Source: Frondihabitans sucicola (GTDB taxonomy: Bacteria > Actinomycetota > Actinomycetes > Actinomycetales > Microbacteriaceae). Taken from it: DNA of 64,000 bases. A program made the translations under genes and the position numbers. The stretch covers positions 496,001-560,000 of the forward strand of contig NZ_AP027732.1 in assembly GCF_030296615.1 (NCBI RefSeq), given 5' to 3'. Under the pieces are notes generated by a model. It saw nothing but the letters and a program-made list of their open reading frames with translations. It did no database searches and was not told where the DNA came from. This document shows, piece by piece, positions 9,208 to 18,512 of the stretch (position 1 is its first letter; the number at the start of each line of letters is the position of its first letter).

Positions 9208-10122
9208 CTACTTGATGGCGCCCTGCGTCACTCCGGCCATCACCCAGCGCTGCGTGAAGAGATACACCAGGATCGCAGGTGCCATCGCCATGAGGTAGGA
9301 AGCGAACGACACGTTGTAGTTGTTGCTGAACTGCGTCTGGAAGATCTGCTGCAGGACGGGCAGGGTCTGGAGCGCCGGGTTCGAGGTGATGAGCGACGGC
9401 ATCACGAAGTCGTTCCACGACGCGAGGAAGGCGAAGATGCCCACCGTGGCGCTCATCGGAGCGAGCAGGGGGAAGATCAGCTGCCAGAAGACCTGGCCGG
9501 TCGTGGCCCCCTCGAGCCGGGCGCTCTCCTCGAGCTCGTCGGGGATCGAGCGGAGGAACGCCGTGAACAGCAGGACGCTGAACCCGAGCTGGAACATGAT
9601 GTGCAGGATCGCGACACCCAGCGGGTTGTCGAGGTGCACGAGACCGGTCAGCTTGACCTGGGACAGCGCGACGACCGGGAAGGGCAGGAAGAGCGCGGCG
9701 AGCAGGTAGTAGAACGACCAGCGGAAGAAGCGCCGGTTCCAGTTGCGCGAGATCGCGAACGCGGCGAACGAGCTCAGGATGATCGTGCCGACCACCGTGA
9801 GCGCCGAGACGCCGATCGAGATGGCGAAGCTCCGGGGGAAGGTCGTGAGGTTCCAGGCCTGCACGAAGCCGTCGACGCTGAACGGCGCAGGCAGGCTGAA
9901 AGCGTTGCCGTCGACCGCCTGCGACGTCGTCTTGAATGCCATCGTCAGGGTGACGTAGAGGGGGACGAGAATCGCCAGCGAGCAGATGATCAGGACGATC
10001 GTCACCGGCCAGTTGACGCGCTCGCCCCGTCCACCGGCTCGTCGGGTCGTGACCGAGTCGGCGTCGGTTCCTGCGAGCTCACCGGTGGCGGTCGAGGTGG
10101 CGAGAGGGATCTGGGTGGACAT
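9208..10122 (-). CDS. thuG: carbohydrate ABC transporter permease, MalG/ThuG type
   Basis: Inner subunit of a sugar importer, with six predicted membrane helices. The EAA loop that contacts the ATPase is visible as DELEESARLEGATTGQVFWQ near residue 200, followed by PLLAPMSATVGIFAFLASWNDF. The N-terminal 30 residues are a variable cytoplasmic tail. The ATG lies at 10120-10122, overlapping the TGA of the previous permease (TGATG), so the two are coupled. Its length of 304 residues is a little above the family norm because of the tail. It works with the permease at 10122-11057 and the lipoprotein at 11071-12360. Confidence 0.93.
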   Translation of the reverse strand: MSTQIPLATSTATGELAGTDADSVTTRRAGGRGERVNWPVTIVLIICSLAILVPLYVTLTMAFKTTSQAVDGNAFSLPAPFSVDGFVQAWNLTTFPRSFAISIGVSALTVVGTIILSSFAAFAISRNWNRRFFRWSFYYLLAALFLPFPVVALSQVKLTGLVHLDNPLGVAILHIMFQLGFSVLLFTAFLRSIPDELEESARLEGATTGQVFWQLIFPLLAPMSATVGIFAFLASWNDFVMPSLITSNPALQTLPVLQQIFQTQFSNNYNVSFASYLMAMAPAILVYLFTQRWVMAGVTQGAIK

Positions 10123-11057
10123 CAGAGACTGGCCCTTCCGCGCGTCGTGCGCAGCTGGAGGAGAGCGATCACGATCGCGATGAGGAAGAAGATGGTGGCG
10201 TTGGCCATCTGGTAGGCGTAGTCGCCGTTCGTGAAGCCCTGGAAGATCGACATCGCGATGCTCGTGGTCGACGTGCCCGGGCCTCCGTTGGTGAGGCCGA
10301 CGATGATGTCGTACGAGTTGAGGAAGTTCTTGAAGCCGATGATGACGTTGATGAGGATGTACCCGGCCGTGAGCGGCACCGTGATCGACCGCAGCTGCCG
10401 ACCGGCCGAGGCGCCGTCGAGCGCCGCCGCCTCGTACACGTCGCTCGGGATGGCGAGGATGCCCGCGATGTAGATCAGGATCGTCGACGGGATCGCCTGC
10501 CACGCCGTCACGATCACGATCGCGACCCACGCCCAGTTGGGGTTCGCCAGCAGGCTGCTCTCGAGGGGACCGAAGCCGAGGGCGTTCGCGGCCGCGGGGA
10601 TCGAGTTGGAGAACAGGAAGTTGAAGGCGTACGCGATGACGATGCCGGAGACGACCATGGGCAGGACGAAGACGGCGCGCATGGCGACCTTCGCGCGGAT
10701 CCTGGCGGTCAGTCCGATCGCCAGGAGGAAGGCGACCGCGTTCACCACCGCGACCGTGACCAGCGCGAAGCCGATCGTGAAGCCGTAGGCGCTGCGGATC
10801 GACGGATCGGAGAACAGCGCGATGTAGTTGATGAAGCCCGTGAAGCTGAACTCGCCGAAGCCGACGGAGTTGGTGAAGCTGTAGAAGATGCCCATGACGG
10901 CGGGCAGTGTGATCGCCAGGGTGAAGAGCACCAGCCCGGGCAGGAGGAAGGCGTAGAAGGTCTTGTCGACGCGACGGTGCGACGTTCTCTTCTTCGCGCC
11001 CGTCCGTGCGGATGTGACGACGGCCATGTCGTTCTCGTTTCTGTCGAGGAGAGTCAT
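10122..11057 (-). CDS. thuF: carbohydrate ABC transporter permease, MalF/ThuF type
   Basis: Partner permease of the sugar importer, with six predicted helices and an EAA loop at VYEAAALDGASAGRQLRSIT. The tail GLTNGGPGTSTTSIAMSIF is typical of MalF-like proteins. The longest frame starts at ATG 11055-11057, 13 bases after the stop of the lipoprotein gene. An alternative ATG at 11025-11027 (MAVVTSARTG) is preceded by GAGAAC and may be the true start. The protein is about 300 residues. No ATPase gene is present in the cluster. Confidence 0.92.
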   Translation of the reverse strand: MTLLDRNENDMAVVTSARTGAKKRTSHRRVDKTFYAFLLPGLVLFTLAITLPAVMGIFYSFTNSVGFGEFSFTGFINYIALFSDPSIRSAYGFTIGFALVTVAVVNAVAFLLAIGLTARIRAKVAMRAVFVLPMVVSGIVIAYAFNFLFSNSIPAAANALGFGPLESSLLANPNWAWVAIVIVTAWQAIPSTILIYIAGILAIPSDVYEAAALDGASAGRQLRSITVPLTAGYILINVIIGFKNFLNSYDIIVGLTNGGPGTSTTSIAMSIFQGFTNGDYAYQMANATIFFLIAIVIALLQLRTTRGRASL

Positions 11058-11070
11058 CGGGAGAGCCCGC

Positions 11071-12360
11071 TCACGAGCGGAGTGCGAGGCGAGACCAGTC
11101 GCCGTCGAGCTGGCGCAGGACCGGCTCCGGTTTCGAGCCGAGAGCGATCGACTGCGCGTAGTTCGCCACCGGGATCTCGGACGGGATGATCTGCGAAGCG
11201 CCGAGGTAGAACGCGGCGTCGTCGTAGTACTTCTGCATGCCGACGAGAGCGGGGTTCGTCGTCGGAGGGGCGTTCTTGGTCGTGCCGAACGCGTTGTTGT
11301 CGGCGTTGTACGTGTTCTGGATCTCGGGCTGCATCAGGAAGGACAGGAAGCTGCGAGCGGCCTCCTTCTTCTTCGACGCCTCGGGGATCCAGAGCGCGAG
11401 GTCGACGTTCACGCGCACCTTGAGGTCTTTCGGGTCGTTCGTGACCGGCAGCGGGAAGGTTCCGACGTTCATCTTCGCGTTGGTCTTGGCGATCTCGTTC
11501 AGCGCCCACGGGCCCTGGAGATACATGGCCGCCTCGCCCTTCGCGAAGGCCAGGTTGCCGTCGCCGTAGCCGCGGCTCGCCGCGTTCTTGTTCGCGTAGG
11601 AGCCGAGCTGGACCATGCGATCCATGGCGCTTCGGAAGTCCTTCTGGAACGACACCGAGGAGGCGGCATCGACCTTCGTGCCCTCGGCCCGGAGCCGCTT
11701 GAAGAAGTCGGGCACGTCGACCATGCCGCCGATCGTGTAGTCGAAAAGGCCCTGGGCGATGGTCCAGGTGTCTTTGTACGTGTTGAAGAACGGCGCGATC
11801 CCGGCCTTCTGGAACGTCTCGCAGGCGGCGACGAGATCGTCGTACGTCGTGGGGACGGCGACGCCGTACTTGGTGAAGAGGTCCTTGTTGTAGAGAACGG
11901 ACGCAGCGGTCAGCGAGTACGGGATGGCGCTCGTCCGACCGGGGTAGTCGGCGGTCTCCTTCAGCAGCGGCTTGATGTCGGGGTTGATGGTGGCGGCCTC
12001 CGGCATGTCGCCGAGGTCGCTCAGGGCGCCACGCTCGACGAACTCGACGACCGAGAAGTTGTAGTTCCAGCAGCCGAGGTCCGGCGGAGAGTTGCGCACG
12101 AAGTCGGCGGACATGTTCGACGTGGAGTCGCGCACGACCCGCACCCTCGCCTGGGACTTGTGGAACTTCGCGATCAGCGTGTCGAAGTAGCCGATGACCT
12201 CGGGTTTCGACACGTAGAAGCTGATCTCGGTGACGCCGGAGGCGCTGCCGCCGGGCGCTGCGCATCCCGCGAGGGCGAACCCTGCGCCGAGGGCGCCGGC
12301 GCCGATCAGGAATGATCGTCGGCTCAGCCCCGGCACCGGGAGCGGTGGTTTCGGATTCAC
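11071..12360 (-). CDS. thuE: sugar-binding lipoprotein of the ABC importer, Tat-exported
   Basis: Extracellular solute-binding protein, family 1, that delivers an alpha-glucoside to the permeases. The GTG at 12358-12360 is chosen because AAGGAG sits seven bases upstream on the coding strand; longer frames lack a site. The N-terminus has a twin-arginine motif (SRRSFLIG) followed by a lipobox LAGC, so it is a Tat-exported membrane-anchored lipoprotein. The mature part has the usual mixed-fold signature, for example KLDAASSVSFQKDF-like lobes and GEAAMYLQGPWALNEI. The repaired cluster order is thuE-thuF-thuG-GH13-thuB-thuA. Confidence 0.92.
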   Translation of the reverse strand: MNPKPPLPVPGLSRRSFLIGAGALGAGFALAGCAAPGGSASGVTEISFYVSKPEVIGYFDTLIAKFHKSQARVRVVRDSTSNMSADFVRNSPPDLGCWNYNFSVVEFVERGALSDLGDMPEAATINPDIKPLLKETADYPGRTSAIPYSLTAASVLYNKDLFTKYGVAVPTTYDDLVAACETFQKAGIAPFFNTYKDTWTIAQGLFDYTIGGMVDVPDFFKRLRAEGTKVDAASSVSFQKDFRSAMDRMVQLGSYANKNAASRGYGDGNLAFAKGEAAMYLQGPWALNEIAKTNAKMNVGTFPLPVTNDPKDLKVRVNVDLALWIPEASKKKEAARSFLSFLMQPEIQNTYNADNNAFGTTKNAPPTTNPALVGMQKYYDDAAFYLGASQIIPSEIPVANYAQSIALGSKPEPVLRQLDGDWSRLALRS

Positions 12361-12407
12361 GTCGTTGTCTCCTTCGGAACGCGGAACCCCGTCGGCCCTC
12401 GTTCGAG

Positions 12408-12429
12408 AATTTAATCTAGCAAGTAAATT
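12408..12429. promoter_or_regulatory. AATTTA-N10-TAAATT dyad, probable ROK operator
   Basis: An AT-rich island in GC-rich DNA, located between thuE and the divergent ROK gene. AATTTA at 12408-12413 mirrors TAAATT at 12424-12429. AT-rich palindromes of this form are typical of NagC/XylR-type ROK sites (family knowledge). It is well placed to control both directions, 48 and 51 bases from the two starts. Confidence 0.6.
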
Positions 12430-12479
12430 TAGATCCTGCATCAATTGGCCGACAGGGATTTTCGCGCTACCGTCAACGC

Positions 12480-13681
12480 ATGACGACAGAACGCGCGGCG
12501 ACTTCGCCCCAGGTGCTTCGTCGTATCAACGCCGAGGTGATCCTGGCCTACGCGCTCTCCTGCGGGGCATTCGACGCCACGGCGGCGATGAACGAGACGG
12601 GGCTGACACGCTCGACGGTGCTCGGCCTCTGCGAGGAGCTCGTCGGGCTCGGCTGGCTCGTCAAGCTGGACGACGCGCGCGCTGCGGGCGAGTACCGCAA
12701 GGGTCGACCGGCGAGCCGCTACGAACTCCGGCCGCAAGCCGGCCACATCGTCGGAGTGGACGCCGGGCAGCACACCATCTCCGCCGTCGTCGCCGACCTG
12801 CGCGGCGCCTTCGTCCACGGCGTGCACCTTCCCGTGGCCGAGACGGCCGCGCCCGACGTCCGGCGCGAACTCACCCGCACCGCCGTCGCCCAGACCCTCG
12901 AAGCGGCGTCGGTCCGCACCGCGAGCGTGTTCGCCACGATCGTGGGGGTGCCCGCACCGGTCGACGAAGCGGGCCACTCGCCGTCGGGCGACGGCGACTA
13001 CTGGGCCGCGATGAACCCGGGCCTCGTCGACGCGTTCGAGGGACTGGGGCGGGTCGTCATCGACAACGACGCCAACCTCGCCGCGATCGCCGAGCAGGCC
13101 GTCGGGGCCGGACGAGACGTCGACTCGTTCGCCGCCCTCCTGTCGGGCGAGCGCTTCGGGGCCGGGCTCGTCGTCGACAGGCAGCTGCTGCGCGGACGCC
13201 ACGGCGGAGCCGGCGAGATGCGCATCCTCGATCTCGTGGACGGCGTCGGGAGCACCGTCGGCCTGGGTGCGCTGGCTCGCGACCTCGCCCGTCAGGCCCG
13301 GACCGCGGGCACGATCCCCCGCTCCTCCCCCTCTGGGCCCTGCCGACGGGCAAGCTCACCTCCGACCGCGTCTTCGCGGCGGCGAGCCGGGGCGACGCGA
13401 CGAGCGTCGAGTTCGTGCGACTCCTCGGACAGCGGCTGGCGCGCGTCTGTCTCGTCCTGTCGAGCCTGATCGACGTCGAACGCGTGATTCTCTCCGGGGC
13501 GATGGCCGCAGTATCCGAGCCGGTGATCGCCGAGGCCCGCGCGGTGCTCAAGACCGATTTCTACCCGCCGGTGCCGGAGCTCATCGCGTCGTCGCTCGGC
13601 GCCGAGAGCGTGCTGCTCGGAGCCGTGCAGCGTGGGCTGGCGCTCGTCCGCGCCGCGCCGCTCGACTTCCGCGTCGTGTGA
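12480..13681 (+). CDS. ROK family transcriptional regulator (one frame break)
   Basis: Sugar-responsive repressor with an N-terminal helix-turn-helix (residues 15-65, AAMNETGLTRSTVLGLCEEL) and a ROK sugar-kinase-like domain (HIVGVDAGQHTISAVVADL, then VVIDNDANLAAIAEQAVGAG). The frame breaks at the run of five C at 13316-13320; one extra C gives GTIPPLLPLWALPTGKLTSDRVF and restores about 400 residues ending RAAPLDFRVV. The usual zinc-binding GHxxxxxxGxxCxCG segment is not seen where expected; HGGAGEM is present instead, so it is a degenerate ROK. It is divergent from the thu operon with an AT-rich dyad between. Confidence 0.87.
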
Positions 13682-13741
13682 CCCGGACGCCCGGGGGCAC
13701 CCCCGACACCCGGCGCGAGTGCCGGCACTAGCCTGTCGAGA

Positions 13742-14287
13742 GTGCACTTCCCCCGCCCGCTCACCGACACCGTCCATCTCCGCCCGCTCGACACCGGCGA
13801 CGCCGCCGCCCTGGCGACCGCCTACCGCCGCAACCGCGAGCACCTCGCGCCGTGGGACCCCGAGCGGTCGGAGGCGTTCTTCACGGAGGCGGGCCAGGGC
13901 GAGGAGATCCTGCGCCTTCTCTCGTCGAAGCGGGCCGGGTCCGCGTCGCCGCTCGTGCTCGTGAGCGGCTCCGAGATCGTGGGCCGCCTGAACCTGAACG
14001 GCATCGTGCGCGGTGCCTTCGAGAGCGCGAGCCTGGGCTACTGGATCGACTCGCGACACACGGGCGCGGGCGTGATGTCTCGTGCAGTGGCCGCCGCGAT
14101 CGAGCTCGCGCGCGACGACCTGGGGTTGCACCGCCTCGAGGCCGGCACCCTGCTGCACAACGAGGCGTCGCAGAACGTTCTGCTCCGCAACGGCTTCGAG
14201 GAGTTCGGGCTCGCGCGGAACTATCTGCGCATCGCGGGAAGGTGGCAGGACCACCGGCTGTTCCAACGGATACTGACCGCGAGCTGA
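13742..14287 (+). CDS. GNAT acetyltransferase, RimJ/RimL type
   Basis: Predicted to acetylate a protein N-terminus or small amine using acetyl-CoA. The 181-residue protein begins with GTG and carries LRPLDTGDAAAL, the central SLGYWIDSRHTGAGVMSRAVAAAI acetyl-CoA loop (degenerate R/Q-x-x-G-x-G/A) and HRLEAGTLLHNEASQNVLLRNGFEEFG, which is diagnostic of the RimJ/L group. It is cytoplasmic. It is followed 21 bases later by an MFS gene in the same direction, likely co-transcribed. Confidence 0.9.
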   Translation: MHFPRPLTDTVHLRPLDTGDAAALATAYRRNREHLAPWDPERSEAFFTEAGQGEEILRLLSSKRAGSASPLVLVSGSEIVGRLNLNGIVRGAFESASLGYWIDSRHTGAGVMSRAVAAAIELARDDLGLHRLEAGTLLHNEASQNVLLRNGFEEFGLARNYLRIAGRWQDHRLFQRILTAS

Positions 14288-14308
14288 ATTGCGAAGAGAC
14301 GAGAACAA

Positions 14309-15757
14309 ATGAGCACCACGGCACAAGGAGTCGGGTTCCGGTCCGAACGCGGCCCGATCCTGATCGCCCTGATGCTGACCACGGGGCTGGTCGCGATCGA
14401 CTCGACGATCGTCGCCACCGCCGTGCCGTCGATCGTGCACGACATCGGCGGGTTCAGCTCGTTCCCGTGGGTGTTCTCGATCTACCTTCTGGCGCAGGCG
14501 GTGTCGGTTCCCATCTACGCGAAGCTGTCCGACGTGGTCGGGCGCAAGCCCATCATCCTGATCGGCATCGGCCTCTTCCTGCTCGGGAGCATCCTCTGCG
14601 GGTTCGCCTGGAGCATGCCGGCGCTGATCCTGTTCCGCGTGGTGCAGGGCCTCGGTGCGGGTGCCGTCCAGCCCATGGCCATCACCATCGCCGGAGACAT
14701 CTACACCCTCAAAGAACGCGCAAAGGCACAGGGCTACCTGGCCAGCGTCTGGGCCATCTCGTCGGTCGTCGGGCCCACGCTCGGCGGAGTCTTCTCCTCG
14801 CTGGGGATCTGGCGCGGCATCTTCTTCGTGAACGTGCCGCTCTGCCTCCTGGCGGCGTGGATGCTGCTGCGCGCGTTCCACGAGAACATCGAGCGCACGC
14901 GGCACCGGGTCGACTACCTCGGGGCGGGGCTCCTGACCGTGTCGCTCAGCCTGCTGATCCTCGCGGTGCTCGAGGGAGGGCAGGCCTGGGCGTGGAACTC
15001 GCCGCAGAGCATCGCGGCGTTCGCCGTCGGCGCCGTCGTGCTTGCCGCGTTCCTCGTGGTCGAGCGCCGCGCCGCGGAGCCGGTGCTGCCGCAGTGGGTG
15101 TTCTCGCGGCGGCTGCTGCTCACGACGTCGCTCATCTCGTTCGGCGTCGGAGCGATCATCCTCGGCCTCACCTCGTACGTGCCGACCTACCTCGAAGGGG
15201 CGATCAACGTCTCGCCCATCCTGGCCGGCCTGGCCCTCGCAGCGCTGACCCTCGGCTGGCCGGTCAGCGCCTCCCAGTCGGGCAAGCTCTACCTCCGGAT
15301 CGGGTTCCGCTCGACCGTCCTGATCGGCGTCGGCCTCGCGCTGGTCGGCTCCGCGCTGCTCGCCGTGACCGCCGGTCGGCCGAACCTGATCGTGGTCGCC
15401 GCCTCCTGCTTCGTCATCGGTCTGGGCCTCGGGCTCGTCGCGACACCGAGCCTGATCGCGGCGCAGTCGAGCGTCGAGTGGAACGAGCGCGGCGTCGTCA
15501 CCGGGACGAACCTCTTCGCCCGCTCGATCGGAAGCGCCCTCGGAGTCGCGGTGTTCGGCGCCGTGGCCAACGCCATCTACGCCGAGACCACCGGCGGGGA
15601 CGCGATCCCGAGCGTGATCGTCTCCGCCTCCAGCGCGGTGTTCGTGGCGGTCGTCGTCGTCGTGCTGCTCGTCGTCGTCGCCGTGCTGGCCATGCCGCGG
15701 CGGCGTGCGGCCGCCGCGACGCCGACAGCGCCGGTGCCGGTGGTCGCCGCCGACTGA
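14309..15757 (+). CDS. MFS drug exporter, DHA2/EmrB type
   Basis: Multidrug efflux transporter of 482 residues with 14 predicted helices. Visible motifs are LVAIDSTIVATAVPSIVHDIGG (antiporter motif D1), YAKLSDVVGRKPIILIG (motif A), RVVQGLGAGAVQPMAI and GPTLGGVFSSLGIWRGIFFVNVP (motif C). It lies 21 bases after a GNAT gene. Its 3' end meets the hairpin-repeat array B, ten bases after the stop, and the MarR gene of the neighbouring operon converges on it. The substrate is unknown. Confidence 0.94.
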   Translation: MSTTAQGVGFRSERGPILIALMLTTGLVAIDSTIVATAVPSIVHDIGGFSSFPWVFSIYLLAQAVSVPIYAKLSDVVGRKPIILIGIGLFLLGSILCGFAWSMPALILFRVVQGLGAGAVQPMAITIAGDIYTLKERAKAQGYLASVWAISSVVGPTLGGVFSSLGIWRGIFFVNVPLCLLAAWMLLRAFHENIERTRHRVDYLGAGLLTVSLSLLILAVLEGGQAWAWNSPQSIAAFAVGAVVLAAFLVVERRAAEPVLPQWVFSRRLLLTTSLISFGVGAIILGLTSYVPTYLEGAINVSPILAGLALAALTLGWPVSASQSGKLYLRIGFRSTVLIGVGLALVGSALLAVTAGRPNLIVVAASCFVIGLGLGLVATPSLIAAQSSVEWNERGVVTGTNLFARSIGSALGVAVFGAVANAIYAETTGGDAIPSVIVSASSAVFVAVVVVVLLVVVAVLAMPRRRAAAATPTAPVPVVAAD

Positions 15758-15766
15758 CCTGCGGTC

Positions 15767-16292
15767 GGCAAGTCAGGCCCCAGGCCACCGGCACGCCGCG
15801 CACGCCGCACCCAGCCCGCACGCGCGCAGCCTGCAACCTGAGTTACCGCCCCGCCGCCGGCTGGCCGCCGCCGGCTGGCCCGGGGTCGGTAACTCAGGCC
15901 CCAGGCCACCGGCACGCCCCGCACGCCGCACCCAGCCCGCACGCGCGCAGCCTGCAACCTGAGTTACCGCCCCGCCGCCGGTCCGCCGCCGGCAACCTGA
16001 GCTACCGCCCGCCGCGGGCCCGCCGCCGGCCCGCCGAGGCCGGCTGATCCGGGGTCGGTAACTCAGGCCCCAGGCCACCGGCACGCCGCACCCAGCCCGC
16101 ACGCCCGCAGCCTGCAACCTGAGTTACCGCCCCGCCGCCGGCCCGCCGCGGCCGGCTGGCCACCGCCCAGGGGTCGGTAACTCAGGCCCCGGGCCGCCGG
16201 CAGGCCCGCACGCCGCACCCAGCCTGCACGCGTGCAGCCTGCAACCTGAGTTACCGCCCGCGGCCGGCTGGCCGCCCGGGGTCGGCAACGCA
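15767..16292. repeat. tandem hairpin-repeat array B between convergent genes
   Basis: Four tandem units of about 120-130 bp fill the gap between the MFS gene (stop 15757) and the MarR gene (stop 16296). Each unit has a left arm GGYAASTCAGGCCCCAGGCC (15767, 15888, 16057, 16176) and a right arm GCCTGCAACCTGAGTTACCG (15829, 15950, 16110, 16237). An extra right-type half arm lies at 15991-16009 and a degenerate left arm at about 16283. GGTAACTCAGG pairs with CCTGAGTTACC. The units share a loop sequence close to CACCGGCACGCC. No T-run follows. Confidence 0.85.
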
Positions 16293-16295
16293 GGC

Positions 16296-16763
16296 CTAGA
16301 GTTCGCCGAGCTTGGCGAGAAGCCGGGTCAGGGCGTCGAGGTCGCGTCGATCCCAGGCCGCGAGCCGCGCGCGGAACGCGTCGCGGTCGGTGCTGCGGAT
16401 GGCCTCGACGCGCTCCACCGCGGCCGGCGTGGCGCTGATGATGACGGCCCGCCGGTCGGCCGGGTCTTGCGCCCGCGACACGAGGCCGAGCTCCTCGAGC
16501 TGGTGCAGCTGGCGGCTGAGCACGCTCTTGTCGAAGCCGAGCAGGTCGGCGAGCGGGGAGGCGCCCATGGGGCCGTCGACCACGAGCGTGAACACGCAGC
16601 GGTAGCCCGACGGCTGAAGAGCGGGGTCGAGATCGCCCGACCGCTGGCGGAGGCGCTGCCGGTAGGCGTCGAAGAGTACGCCGAACTGCCTCTCGAGCCG
16701 ATCGATCTCGTCCGAGACGTCGCTCCCCGCTGGTGTGGGGAGCGACGTCCGGTCGAGGGTCAT
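16296..16763 (-). CDS. MarR family transcriptional regulator
   Basis: Winged-helix repressor, 155 residues, usual for the family. MTLDRTSLPTP at ATG 16761-16763 is preferred over the long upstream extension, which overlaps the previous gene and has no protein character. The core shows GPMGASPLADLLGFDKSVLSRQLHQLEELGLV (recognition helix) and the wing motif DPADRRAVIISAT. It begins one base after the stop of the MFS exporter, so the two form an operon. It probably represses that operon at the dyads at 18513-18568. Confidence 0.92.
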   Translation of the reverse strand: MTLDRTSLPTPAGSDVSDEIDRLERQFGVLFDAYRQRLRQRSGDLDPALQPSGYRCVFTLVVDGPMGASPLADLLGFDKSVLSRQLHQLEELGLVSRAQDPADRRAVIISATPAAVERVEAIRSTDRDAFRARLAAWDRRDLDALTRLLAKLGEL

Positions 16764-16764
16764 G

Positions 16765-18471
16765 TCACGAGTGTGAACCACGAGTCCCTGCAGGTTCCTG
16801 AGAAACCGTAGCCTCGGTCGCCTCTCCGACGGAGCCGATTCCAGCGGCGTCCTCGGCGGCACCGCCGAGGGCTCCGCCGTCGGTGTCGCGCTCGGCGACC
16901 GTCTTGGTGGTGAGCGGCTTGTTGGGCATGAAGAGGACCGCGAGAACGAGCAGGATCGCAATCGGTGCGGCGATCAGGAAGATGTTCGCAACCGCCTGGC
17001 CGTAGGCCGACTCGATGATCTGACGCACTCCGTCGGGCAGCTTGCTGACGGCGGGGATGCTGCCGCTGGCGAGTTCCTTGGCGACGGCGGCACCCTTCTC
17101 GCCGAGGGCGCCGATCGCCTTGGTGAGGGCGCCCTGCTTGTCGCCGATGAGGTCGGTGACACGGGTGCCGAGGACGGTCCCGAGGACGGAGACGCCCAGG
17201 GCGCCGCCGAGCGACCGGAAGAACGCGACGCCGGCGCTGGCCGCACCGATGTTCTTCGGCTCGGTGGTGTTCTGCACGACGAGCACGAGGTTCTGCATGA
17301 CCGTGCCGACGCCGCCGCCGGTGATGAACATGAAGACCGCGACGAGAACGTACGGGGTGTCGTACTGGATGGTGCCCATCAGGGCGAGTCCGACGACCAG
17401 GGCGATCGAGCCGACGAGCATGATCGGCTTCCACTTGCCGGTCCGCGTGACGAGGCTTCCACCCACGGTGGAGGTGACGAGGAGGCCGCCGATCATCGGG
17501 ATCGTGAGCAGACCCGACTGGGTCGGTGTGGCGCCCCGAGCGAGCTGCATGTACTGGGCCAGGTAGACCGTGGCACCGAACATGGCGATTCCGACGGCGA
17601 TCGATCCGATCACGGCGAGCGTGAAGGTCCGGTTCTTGAAGAGCGTCATCGGGATGATCGGCTCCTTCGCCCGGAGTTCGACGAAGACCGTGGCGACGAG
17701 CAGGATCGCGGCGCCGATCACCATGATGAACGAGGTCGGCGACGCCCACTCGAAGTTCTTGCCCGCGAGGGTGACCCAGATCAGCAGCAGGGAGACGCCG
17801 CCGGCGAGGGTGACGATGCCCAGGTAGTCGATCGACACCTTGCGCTTGGGGAGCGTGCGGAGCTTCAGCGTGAGCTGCAGCAGGATGATCGCTGCGACGG
17901 CGAAGGGCACGCCGACGAAGAAGTTCCAGCGCCAGCCGAGGCTGTCGGTGAGGAGGCCACCGAAGAGCGGGCCGCCGACCGTGCCCACCGCCATGACGGC
18001 ACCGAAGTAGCCGCTGTAGCGACCGCGCTCGCGGGGACTGATGATGTCGGCCAGGATGATCTGGCTCAGGGCGGTGAGGCCACCGGCGCCGAGACCCTGG
18101 ACCACGCGGAAGGTGATCAGCGTGCCGGGGTTCTGCGAGAAGCCGGCCAGCGCCGATCCGAGCACGAACACCACGAGGGCCAGCTGGATCAGCAGCTTGC
18201 GGTTGAAGAGGTCGGCGAGCTTGCCCCACACGGGCGTCGAGACCGTCGTGGCCAGGAGCGTCGAGGTGACGACCCAGGTGTAGGCGCTCTCGCCGCCGCC
18301 CAGGTCGCCGATGATGCGCGGCAGCGACGTGCTGACGACGGTGGAGGCGAGGATCGCCACGAACATGCCGAGCAGAAGGCCCGAGAGGGCCTCCAGCACC
18401 TGGCGGTGGGTCATGGCGACCGGCGCGGCATCTGCCGGCGCCGGGGCGACGTGGGTCGCGGTCTGTGACAT
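16765..18471 (-). CDS. MFS drug exporter, DHA2/EmrB type, MarR-controlled
   Basis: Drug:H+ antiporter of 568 residues with 14 predicted helices and a long cytoplasmic C-terminal tail. ATG at 18469-18471 (MSQTATHVAPAP) is chosen because GGAG precedes it; longer frames run through the operator. Motifs include ASTVVSTSLPRIIGDLGGG, WGKLADLFNRKLLIQ and RVVQGLGAGGLTALSQII. A periplasmic insertion (TDLIGDKQGALTKAIGALGE) sits between late helices, as in other actinobacterial EmrB-like proteins. It is followed by its MarR regulator. Confidence 0.94.
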   Translation of the reverse strand: MSQTATHVAPAPADAAPVAMTHRQVLEALSGLLLGMFVAILASTVVSTSLPRIIGDLGGGESAYTWVVTSTLLATTVSTPVWGKLADLFNRKLLIQLALVVFVLGSALAGFSQNPGTLITFRVVQGLGAGGLTALSQIILADIISPRERGRYSGYFGAVMAVGTVGGPLFGGLLTDSLGWRWNFFVGVPFAVAAIILLQLTLKLRTLPKRKVSIDYLGIVTLAGGVSLLLIWVTLAGKNFEWASPTSFIMVIGAAILLVATVFVELRAKEPIIPMTLFKNRTFTLAVIGSIAVGIAMFGATVYLAQYMQLARGATPTQSGLLTIPMIGGLLVTSTVGGSLVTRTGKWKPIMLVGSIALVVGLALMGTIQYDTPYVLVAVFMFITGGGVGTVMQNLVLVVQNTTEPKNIGAASAGVAFFRSLGGALGVSVLGTVLGTRVTDLIGDKQGALTKAIGALGEKGAAVAKELASGSIPAVSKLPDGVRQIIESAYGQAVANIFLIAAPIAILLVLAVLFMPNKPLTTKTVAERDTDGGALGGAAEDAAGIGSVGEATEATVSQEPAGTRGSHS

Positions 18472-18512
18472 CGAGGGAACTCCTGGGTATTCGGGGGATG
18501 CCACGCTGCACC

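Noticed and set aside
15767..16292. Regular repeats resembling a CRISPR array
   Set aside because: Units are 120-130 bp with paired inverted arms, the spacers are also alike, and no cas gene is present. It is a tandem hairpin array.
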